From assembly GCA_029298735.1 (NCBI GenBank), contig JANSLP010000440.1, positions 1-22,707 of the forward strand: DNA of 22,707 nt, read 5' to 3'. The translations under genes and the position numbers were made by a program. Shown here one piece after another: positions 9,611 through 18,787 of this stretch. Under the pieces are notes generated by a model, which worked only from the letters and a program-made list of their open reading frames with translations, did no database searches and had not been told where the DNA came from. The DNA is from Ophiostoma sp. CBS 140.51. Lineage: Eukaryota > Ascomycota > Sordariomycetes > Ophiostomatales > Ophiostomataceae. The first letter of the stretch is position 1, and each line of letters opens with the position of its first letter.

Positions 9611-10395
9611 TACCAAGCCATCGCCCCTGTACTTCATTTCCCTTTGCCTAATTTTCACCCATTTTGCAGCACGCACTGAGGCACTTCGCATTGTTGCATT
9701 CTTTCCGCCCATTTTCCTGCGCGACCAGTCCGAGGGACAAATACATTCTTGCCCCCTTCTTTGAACAGCCCCAGACAACCCCGACTCGCCCGACCAGTCC
9801 CCACTCCCACTTTTGCACCCGCCTTTTCGTCGTCGCCCTCCCCCATCTTCCATTTCCTCGTTCCCACATCGATTTTCATCCACATCGGTCTCATACTCCA
9901 GATCACCAACCGCCCTCATCATCCAAACTTGCGTCTTTTCATCATTGTTCTTGCCTGAACATAGTTCTCGTGTCGGTTCTCGCGTTCTATCGCATACACC
10001 TCTGGCCTCCTTCAGTATTCACCAGCATTCACACATCTCCACTACTCAGACTGCCTTCACCAACAAGGCCTGGTGCCCTACTCATCTCGCCAGCCTCAAA
10101 CCAGCCACGGCAATCACCCACGTTCTCTGCTGCGCATCTGTTCGCTTTCGCCTGGCAATTAAGACTGCGTTAGAGGCAGGCTTATCCCACGCTATCTGGG
10201 GTAAAGACCTGAACATCTCGCTCTACCATTTTGTGGGCGTGGCCCAACAAAGAAAGACGTGTTCTTACGAAGACCTCTTCGCCCATCCTCGCTCGCCCAA
10301 CGTTCCGCCATCACGACCCTTGGCTTCTCGAAGAAACCTTTTGTCTATCTCTGTCCCGATACCGCGTATATAAGCAGCCCGCTTCTCGTCCCACC
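9611..10395 (+). promoter_or_regulatory. 785-nt ATG-free leader of the Zn2Cys6 gene
   Basis: There is no ATG from 9611 to the start codon at 10396; about twelve would be expected by chance at uniform composition. The stretch is strongly pyrimidine-biased on the coding strand, especially 9760-9950. The downstream frame is open back to 10231 through a GTG only. Together this suggests a long 5' UTR under selection against upstream start codons, preceded by a core promoter near its 5' end. Confidence 0.55.
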
Positions 10396-12851
10396 ATGTC
10401 AACTGCGGTCAAACGAGCCTGCGATGCTTGTCATCGTCGGAAAGTCAAGTGCGATGGCATTAATCCGTGCCGAAACTGCTCGTCCGCGCAACTTTCTTGC
10501 ACGTACAATGCAATTCCCCAGAAGAAAGGGCCAAAAGGTTCTCGTGCCAAAGTCATCAGTGAACTGCGTGAGAACCAACGCCAGTCGAGCCTCTCAGCCA
10601 AGATACAAAACCGGATGAATGGCGGTAACGCAACGGTCTCCACGTTTACGCCAACACAGGGGCTCTTGACAAACGAGATGGTCAAGGCCTGCATCGATTT
10701 CTTTTTTGCGCATATGTACCCAACCATGCCCATACTAAACCGCCAACGTGTCGAGCAGGATGCCATGTCCCTGGATACCACTTTGGACACCTATTGTTTA
10801 CTCTGCTCGCTCTGCGCTTTCATGATGCTGCAGCCTGGCATGCCCATGCCGGCCGCCGACCCCTATGGTCCTGAAAGTATACCGGGCGCCTCCATCATCA
10901 CGGCCACCCTGCTTCTCGAAGAGACTCTTCGGGTGCGCAAGGGCTACGACTACATGCAAGCCCCTACGCTTTACACGATTGCAACCAGCTATTTCCTGTT
11001 CGCCTGCCACTACGGCCTCGACCTTCAGGACAAAGCCTGGTGCAACCTTCGCGAGGCCGCAACTCTTGTGCACCTTGTGCGCATGAACAAAGAAGAAGCA
11101 TATCAGACCTGGGACAAAGTCGATGCCACGCGCCGGCGGCGCCTGTATTGGCTTCTGTACGTAGCTGAACGCGCGTATGCCCTACAGCACGACCGTCCTC
11201 TGTCACTGAAAGCCACTGTCGACCTCCCTACACCTGCGGACGACCCTAGCGATCCTCTTGCTGGCCAACTGGTGGGCTTCTGCCGTCTGGCATCGCTGTT
11301 TCGGCCCTTTGCTGGAGCATTTGTTGACAATTGGAACAAAGCTCGTTCTGGTTGTACATCATCCCACGTGGCAAGTTTGCAAAAGCAGCAGAACGACACC
11401 ATCAGTGCACTTGCCAGTGCCGACCCGCAACTAGGTGACGTTGTACGCAACCAACAGTGGCTTCAGAACCTTGCCTGGCAGATCAACCTGGCCAAGGGAG
11501 GTACCAACTCGGCTGGAAATGATATGTCTGCATATCAGTATTCGATGATGGATGTCTCCCGCGAGATGATCCCCATGGCAGCATCTTTTTCAAACCAGGG
11601 TTCTTCAGAACTGCTTAACTCGGGCCTTGTAAGTTTCGTTTTTCCCTTTGCGTGTCCTAGATTGCATCTTTAGCATATTCTAACTGTACATATTTGCAGA
11701 TCGAGTCTCTCATCACCATCACCAACGATCTTACGGACGTGCTTGCCATGATGCCGTCGTCTGGGAATCCCTTTGCCGCAAGCCCACGCGACCACTTGCA
11801 CCAACTCGCAAATATCCTAGCTATGCTTCGTATTGGCGAGCATCGCTTCGCTCCGCTACTGCTAGTGAAGGTCCACGAGGTTTTACCTCGTCTGGCCAAC
11901 CCGATGTTACAATCCCCGCCTGAATCCACGTGTGACATCGACATTTTTGATGGTTTTGGTAGTGCAGGAATGGTTTCACAACAGTACCTCCCGCTGGACG
12001 ATTTCAAAACGGAAGGTTCAAGTTCTGTCGGAGGCGCCGCTTCTATGCAGGAGGTGCACTCACCATATGTTTCCTCTCCTCCTATTTTGTCACCCGGCTT
12101 GGAATTTTCTCGTGGCATGAATACGGACTTTGCACCAATTGCCGATATTGTTATGCAATCTCAAGCACCTGGCAATGTCGGGACATCCTCTCTCTCCCCT
12201 GGAGGAATGCCATCCAACGAACAGCGGCAACACCAGCTATCGCAGGTCCCACAAATACATCAACAGGCACAAGTGTCCCATCAATTCTCTTCCCAGCAGC
12301 AGCAACAGCAGCAGCAACAGAACTCTCAGCATTCGCAACAAGCCCCCTCTCAGCACCAACATCATCAGCTCCAACTTCAGCTCCAGCACCAACTTCAGCA
12401 CCAGCAGCTAGCTCAGCATGCGCCTCGGCCCTTTGCACAATCGCAATTCCAGCAACAGCCACAACAACCTCAACCACAAATGTCTGTGGTACACGGTTTC
12501 GGCGGAAATCTCCCAATCTCACCCCGCATAGAAGGCGGCCTTAGTCAGTCACCAGCCGTGAGTGTCGGCGGGCAGTCAATGGACCAAACGCAGGGGATGA
12601 CCAATATACTAGGCAACCAAGTCTTTGTTGATGCCATGGGCGGCATGGGCGCGGAACTACATGCGGCCACCAGTCTGGATATGCGGACTCAATCTCAACA
12701 GTCTCCGGGCTTCAATATGGCGGCCGCTCAACAAATACGGACCGTCGGTGACTTCCAGGCACTGCAAAGGGCAAACTCCGATACCAATTCTCTCAGTCCC
12801 ATCGTCATGAATGACATGGGAAGTGAGATAGGTTTTGGCTCACTGAGGTAA
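10396..12851 (+). CDS. Zn2Cys6 fungal-specific transcription factor, Gln-rich
   Basis: Two exons, 10396-11628 and 11700-12851, give 794 residues. The intron (71 nt) has GTAAGT, a CTAAC branch site at 11680-11684 and TTTGCAG, and splits the frame in phase 0. The start ATG has excellent context (CCACCATGT). The binuclear cluster is CX2CX6CX5CX2CX6C with Cys9, 12, 19, 25, 28 and 35, followed by a basic linker (KKGPKGSRAK). A fungal-specific transcription factor middle domain starts near residue 95 (MVKACIDFFFAHMYPTMPIL) and runs to about 350. The C-terminal third is Gln/His-rich, a likely activation region. The cluster and linker remind me of the Mut3/COL-26/BglR group of carbon-source regulators, but that is memory-based and unconfirmed. 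It should bind CGG-type sites in the nucleus. Confidence 0.88.
12294..12320 (+). repeat. CAG/CAA tract encoding nine glutamines
   Basis: A mixed CAG/CAA trinucleotide run encodes nine consecutive Gln inside a broader Gln/His-rich segment (about 12210-12485) of the Zn2Cys6 regulator. The CAA interruptions make it less prone to slippage than a pure tract. Confidence 0.85.
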
Positions 12852-13557
12852 CCCCAATATAAACCCCATACAATCCAGTCAACCACTGTTTTTAATTTTT
12901 TTTCGTCACTATTCCGATGATCATGATTTCAACCGAGTTTTTGGGGGGTCCCCTTAGCAGCCTGTATAAGGTGTACTTGCACCGAATCTCTTTTTACTCT
13001 ACGTTGGTAAGGCAAATTGCCTTCGTCACACTACATTTGTATACGTGTTTCTCTTCTGTACATTCGTCACTTGCACCTCATACTTTCTTTTTAAATTTCT
13101 TTCTTTGCGTTGTATCTTCGTGTTAGCTTTCACCGTGTATCTGCCACGGCATGATTGGATTTTCGTCAGTTTATTTACTAGGACATATAATCGGTACGTC
13201 GTTATGCATCATGTAGCTTTATAGTTTAGCGATGTATCATCATACACCAGCCAGTGTTCTATACTATTTCTATACAGTGCTTATATCACCTATCATTAAG
13301 CCAACCGTCCCTCGCCGTTGAGTCTTGCGTGTTTTACAGGCTGTATTTCTTCTTGGGCTTTACGTCGATTGGCATTATTCTCTCATTTTACCACATGTTG
13401 TATGTATTTGGAGAATGGCATCAACGTCATTTATTCCTGTAATGTATAATACAACGGCCATGCGCCTTTCCCCCGAAAAGAACGACAATATATCCCCTGA
13501 TGCATGCTTCGTTTCTAGTCCTATCTCCAGATGGCCATACCTTACCTCCGCCACTTT
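12852..13557. other. Convergent intergenic region
   Basis: These 706 nt lie between the stops of the regulator (+) and the kinesin (-). The sequence is T-rich on the plus strand and holds only short frames without protein character. It presumably carries both 3' UTRs. I see no further gene. Confidence 0.5.
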
Positions 13558-16062
13558 TCAAGCATCATTGCCCCGGTCTTTTTGCTTCTTCAATGGCCTT
13601 GCCGTACCGATGTGTGTATTGTATACCTGAATTTGAGGAGCGTTAGTTAATGTTCTGGACCACGCGAAACCATTCAGCTTCTATGTCACACAGACTCTCC
13701 TACCTTTGTTGCGAACCGTAGGCTCGTGAGTGTTTCCTTGAGATGTCGCTCAAGAGGGCTGATCATAACAAACATCAGCGTCTTCGAGTTCCCGCCAAGT
13801 GAGTATTGCAAGAGGTGGGTGAGCTTCGAATTTCGGTAGGGTATATGTGGTGCACCACGGCCAAGGGCTTCAATGACGTCGCCTAGGCATGCCAAACTCT
13901 TGTTGATGCTCTGCGTCTCTTTCATGCGGTCACCTTCCGCACCACTCTGCTTGAGGCGCTCCGAACCAGCCAAGTCGACAAGATTCAGTGTGCCTTGGCA
14001 ACGCTCTCCCGTTGCCGCATTCTCACCCACCAACTTGAGAATGAAGATTGAATGAGATCGAGAGGAACGCTCGTTCGCCTTGGTAGCTGCCACAGAACGA
14101 TTGCTCTGCGCCAATCGGAGCATAGCGTCGACTTCATCCGTGGAGCCTAGCCGCACAGATTTGCAGTTGACAACCGCTGTGGTCTTGCGAGCCTCGTCAT
14201 GCCGAATATCTAGACGCTTTTTCGGCTCCTGATCCTTCGCTTGGCCGCAGCTGGGGCCAGAAAGAAGATCATGCAACTCCTCATTGTAGACCTCCACAAA
14301 GCTTCCCTCCATAGTGTAGAACCACTGCTTCTCCTTGAGCAGCTTTATGTTGTCGTAGATCATGTGCGTTGCTCGTGAAATCATGCCGTCCGCAGAAGAC
14401 ATCGTATATGTCTTCCCAGATCCCGTCTGGCCGTAGCAAAAAATGCATACGTTGTAGCCATCGAGGGCACTCTGGACAAGCTGTGATATTTCACCAAAAA
14501 CCTCCTCATTCTGCACGGCTGGTTCGAAGACACGATCAAACTCGAACGGAGCTGTCTTCCGGGAAACAACGCCGAGACTGTTTTTCTCTTCTGGACCAGT
14601 AACATCAATCTGTGACGATGATGTTTTCGCATCTGGAAATCCGATTTTCGCGTCGTCCCCCTCTGTTAGCCCAAGTACTGGCCGCACTCGGCACATGACA
14701 CGAATATTCCCCTTGAGCTCCTGGTATTTGTTGAAGAGGATGCGCCGTTCGGTCTCCTCTTTTATGAGCCTCTGTCGAGACTCGTCGGCAACCTTCAAGG
14801 CTTGCTGCATACGGGCTTCCATCGCGGAGAATTGGTCTGACTGCTGCTTGCTGCCCGACTTGAGAAAGTCTACCTGTGCTTGTAGAACATGAGCTTTCTC
14901 CTCTAATTTGGATTTTTCCAAGGAGGATTCCAAAAGATTGTCTTGCAGGGCCGTCTTGAGTATGCGCTCTTTGTCTAGGCTAGACTGGTGGCCTTCGATT
15001 GTCGCACGTAGCTTTTGAAGTTCGTTCTCCTTGTCTTGTACTTCACACTTGAAGCCGTGCCGTTCGGATTGAAACCTTGTCTGGAGGCTTTGAATCTCTT
15101 GGCAACTACGCTCGCGTTCTTCGGCCAGTCTGGCCATACAGCCCCTGTCCATAGAGCTCATTGCTTCTTGGTGTTCCCGGTCTCGTTGATGGAGATCATC
15201 CTGCCATCTTTTCCGCAAATCGTCCACCTCGTGGCGGTGTTCGCGAGCCTGGTCGTCGAGCTTAAAAGATTGCTCGCGACGTAAACTTTCCAGGACGACC
15301 ACTGAAGATTGAAGCTGCTGCCTGAGTGTATCCAGTTGGCTTTGGAAAAGAGCACTCTTTTCCTCTAGCTGATCTCTTTGCCGTTGAAGATCCTCAGCTG
15401 TTGAGGCCATATAGTATCAGTCTCCGAACGTCAAACTTGTATGGATTGCGAGCTGCAACAGGGATAATGACATACCTCTCGCTTTAGAAAGCTCCACCAC
15501 CTCTTCCAAGGCTTTTCGTTCGGCAAGCGACTCGTTCATGACATCTTTCAAGCTGGAGAACTGAGACTCCACATCACGAAGGCGTTCGTCAACATCCAGT
15601 TCTATATATCCCAATAGTTAGTTAATCTAAAATCCAGTGCTATGCCTAAATGGTGCTTGTTGGGGCGGCGAGGAGAGAGGGGGACATCATTAGAGCCTGC
15701 AAAATGGAAGGTGATGTGCCTGTACCGTTATGTTGTTTACTGTGTGTATGCATCTTTTCTTCCACTGCACCTAGAGCATACAGGCCTGTAGATGTTGCGG
15801 GCCTTTGTTGAGTCGAGGGGAGTTGACGTTTGACGGCAGGCCGTTTGGACGGAAGGCGACCTGTCCCAGTGCCAACACTTTGGGCCAAGTAGCTGCCGCC
15901 AGATGTTAAAGATCGGGCTGAAACAGCTGCAGCCGTATTGCTCGGGGCCGTGAGAGAGGATGTGAGCTTTGGTATTCCGACGCCGTGATGGCCCTGTCGC
16001 CCATAAGTGTCAGAAAATAAGATTGGGAAGTGAAGAGCACAAACTGATTTTAGAAAAGACAT
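13558..16062 (-). CDS. klpA: Kinesin-14 (C-terminal motor, Kar3/KlpA type)
   Basis: Minus-strand exons 16062-16045, 15993-15741, 15601-15476, 15397-13704 and 13626-13558 join in frame to 719 residues. A basic Ser/Thr-rich head is followed by a coiled coil at about residues 92-355. The kinesin-14 neck-motor junction is LKGNIRVMCRVRPV near residue 361. The P-loop is GQTGSGKT from Gly455, switch I is NERSSRSH near 572 and switch II is DLAGSE near 603. A C-terminal motor preceded by this neck is diagnostic of minus-end-directed kinesins of the spindle and nuclear movement. The large motor exon alone would end falsely in FATKVGESV; splicing a 77-nt intron (GTAGGA, TTAACTAAC, TTCAG) restores FATKVYNTHIGTA. 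The 5' splice site of intron 2 (15740, alternatives 15725 or nearby) and the tiny first exon are the least certain parts. Confidence 0.9.
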
Positions 16063-17363
16063 GCCTTTGAAGCCAATGTGGTGATTGAGACGGCCTTGAT
16101 AGAGCTGCTTGCTCCCGCGACAATAGATAAGGGCAGTACAACCCCTTTCCCGTTATATTCCCCAGCTCTCTCAGCAAGTGTTTGCCGTTTTACCTGCGGC
16201 TCAGGCTCTAGAAGACGAAGAAATAGTCAGTCATCAGAGGACACATCGCCTTTGGCTATCCATCGCCATTGCCCGCTGTTAATTTCGGCCATGGAAAACC
16301 TGGCGTGTATTTAAGCTTACTGAGATCTGTGCCAGGCCGCTTTAAGCTGCTAAGGGTGGATGCTCTCGTTGTCGTAGATTGATAGTGAGAGTTGTGCCGC
16401 GAGTCTGTCACCTCTTGCAAAGACGAGGCCATCGCAGTTCTGGGGTGGGGGATCCTCGAACATCGCGAACCCTTCTGGTGTTAGAAGTTGTAAAAAGGGA
16501 GGGCGAACTATCTTGCAAGACCACAGCGACAAGTTCCATACCGTATTTTCATGACCGTCCATGGTCGGACAGTGTATAGTCAGTCTCGTGCGAGATTGCA
16601 AATCGAAGGCAGAACGTGAAGTGTCCCGGGACAAGGATGATCGGTGGTTGTATGCCCTCTGCTAGAAACTGAGACCCGTGGATCCTACCGGTGGATGCAA
16701 TATGCTGCGTGGAAGGCCGTGAAATCGACACGCCGAGACTGGAGCCAAAAAGCGACAGCTGCGAAATAGAGATATTTGCGAAAAGAGAAGAAAAACACGG
16801 AGGACGAAAGACTTATTGGACAATGATACACGTCGTGTGGTGAAGACTTCAGAATTACTACTCACAGCCATTCGTTTGAGAGTTCGAGTACCATTGTTTA
16901 CAGTCTATGGTATTACGTCCTACTATGTCCTTCAGTCTCAATTTCTTGTGTACCCATCAAGTGTTCTGATTGGCCCCAAATTGTTGTCTGAGGTGCAATG
17001 CATGGGTTTGTTTACATTTGGTTGGGGGCGCAACTAGACTTGCCACTCATTGTTGTGAGCTAGCGCCACAGCCTTGTCTCCACATGTCTTTAGCCACAAT
17101 AGCCAACCATCTTTCACCTACGCAAAATCACGTTGTACAGAGTACGTCGAACGCAGTCTAGTTACGAATATCATGTGATTATGACGCCCGCCAGCTACTT
17201 TTTCTCGACAAGCAAAACGCATCGCAATTCGGAACGCCTCGAATTTCAGAAAGGATAAAGAAAGAGGCATATAGCATACCAATAAACAAACAAACACAAA
17301 AGACAACCACCAGCTTCGAAACTGCAAAACCGGTCTTTGGACCCGCCTAAGAGTGTACTCGAC
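16063..17363. other. Divergent promoter region between kinesin and acyltransferase
   Basis: This 1.3-kb gap separates two divergently transcribed genes. Short frames exist on both strands, for example a 94-codon minus frame at 16350-16634, but none has recognisable domains. An ATTGG (reverse CCAAT) lies at 16969-16973. An A-rich leader precedes the acyltransferase ATG (about 17260-17330). An upstream, differently spliced first exon of the kinesin (ATG near 16291 on the minus strand) cannot be excluded. Confidence 0.45.
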
Positions 17364-18467
17364 ATGGAGAAGTTCTCGCAGTTCCGCGACAAGGGCATGT
17401 CCACCCGATCCCGTCTTTTTTGTTGCAAGCCATCAGACTTTTACATTGGCTACTTTCTGCCATGCTTACATGCGCGAAAGAAAATCTACTAACGCTTACA
17501 CTGAGTGCGTGTAGGGTCTGGGGTATCACCCTTTATTCCAATCAAGACGCCATCGACGATGCTGTCAACAATCCCCCGGGTGTTCTTGTTTCTCCTCCGA
17601 CTCATCCCGTTTATTACCTACGGAGCTCTTTACTTTCTGCTCCTTCAATATCTGCCTCTCCCGGCAGCTGCACGAAAGCTTCTGCTATGGGCCATGATGG
17701 GGATTCCTGGCATATGGTGGGTGGACCTTCAGATTGACGGTGTTAAGCGTGGGCACCTTTCCCAACAACCTGCCTCACGCGTACCACACCCCGGCTCCAT
17801 CATTGCCACCAGCTTCACCTCGCCTATCGACGCGCTCTATCTTGCCGCAATCTTCAACCCGATATTTACAGTTTCATATCCTGGTACACGGAAGGTGCAG
17901 CGCATTTCTCTCTTCCGAGCCATTGTACAAGCTCTTGGTCCAGTCCAGCAGAGCCCTGCAAACGCTGAAATAGGGCAAGGCGAAAGTATGACCGATGTGC
18001 GGACACTACTCGCCTTACATCCCGGCCGGATAATTGTCGTATTTCCGGAGTGCAGTACGACAAATGGCAAAGGTGTGCTGCCGTTCAGCCCGTCTTTGCT
18101 CGCCACGCCATCCAACGTGAAGATATTTCCCGTGAGCCTACGCTATACACCACCCGATATCACGACACCGGTCCCGGGTGCTTGGGCGGCATTCTTATGG
18201 AAGCTCCTTAGCAGGCCAACTCATTGCATCCGCGTTCGTATCGCTGAAGGCGTCCTGAACGAGGAAGGCGGGTCGGCTGGGGCGCCCTTCTCGTCTGGGG
18301 GCCGCGGTAGCAAGGACCAGTCAGGCCTGACCCTGGACGAACAACAGGTTCTCGATCGTGTGGCGGAGTCGCTGGCTCGACTTGGCCGAAACAAAAGAGT
18401 CGGCCTGACCCTCGAGGATAAAGCAGCCTTTATACAGGCCTGGCAAAAACCACCGAAGAATCGGTAG
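17364..18467 (+). CDS. LOA1/VPS66-like lysophosphatidic acid acyltransferase
   Basis: Exons 17364-17394 and 17515-18467 join to 327 residues beginning MEKFSQFRDKGSGVSPF, a start I recall as typical of this fungal family. A hydrophobic hairpin at about residues 31-75 would anchor it in the endoplasmic reticulum or lipid-droplet membrane. The PlsC-type core follows: ATSFTSPIDALYLAA at the acyl-acceptor motif I position and VVFPECSTTNGKGVLPF (187-201) at motif III. Yeast Loa1 acylates lysophosphatidic acid with oleoyl-CoA in triglyceride and phospholipid synthesis. The motif I histidine is replaced by Phe111 here, while the Asp (116) is kept. The only splice solution I found that keeps frame and family sequence is a 120-nt GC-AG intron. 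The gene is divergent from the kinesin. Confidence 0.78.
17395..17514 (+). other. GC-AG intron in the acyltransferase gene
   Basis: Exon 1 ends AAGG and the intron starts GCATGT, contains a perfect TACTAAC branch site (about 17487) and ends GTGTAG. Phase 1 joining makes a Gly codon and the family-like sequence RDKGSGVSPF. The nearby GT dinucleotide (GTCCAC) gives the wrong phase and a poor donor. GC donors with otherwise good consensus are a known minor class of spliceosomal introns. Confidence 0.7.
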
Positions 18468-18787
18468 TGGTCCGAGGTTGAGGGGGTTTCATGCATTCCA
18501 TCCACCCAGGCTTGAGTACCGTGTCGATCAACCCTAGGTCGTAAGGCAACGGGAAGATATTCATTATGTTTCTTTGTGTTTTTTTTTCAGTATAAGCAAA
18601 CTTGTAATATTACGCTTTTCTAGCTCGCCTTTCGTGATGCAGCAAGTGGCCCATTCACCAGTTTTATATCAAACCCCAAGGCCGATTAATTTGTAGTAAT
18701 ATTGCAGTGCCACTGCAGTAAAAAGGTGGCTAAAATGGCGTTCCAATATACTAAAAATACAGAACAGGGCCGGCCGTCGACTTCACC
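18468..18787. other. Convergent intergenic region
   Basis: These 320 nt lie between the stops of the acyltransferase (+) and ILV3 (-). The region has a T run near 18580-18588 and AT-rich sequence consistent with two 3' UTRs. I see no gene. Confidence 0.5.

Noticed and set aside
9593..9922. 109-codon minus-strand frame
   Set aside because: It is the antisense of the CT-rich leader and gives a Gly/Glu/Arg-rich low-complexity product, as expected from composition.
10367..10374. TATATAAG as a TATA box for the regulator
   Set aside because: It ends about 21 nt before the ATG, so transcription would start at or inside the start codon. The ATG-free leader suggests a much more distant start.
10231..10395. 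N-terminal extension of the Zn2Cys6 frame
   Set aside because: It opens at a GTG. The zinc cluster lies right after the ATG at 10396, which has near-ideal context, as in typical family members.
16350..16634. 94-codon minus-strand frame upstream of the kinesin
   Set aside because: No recognisable domain, no frame-compatible splice to the kinesin and no supporting signals.
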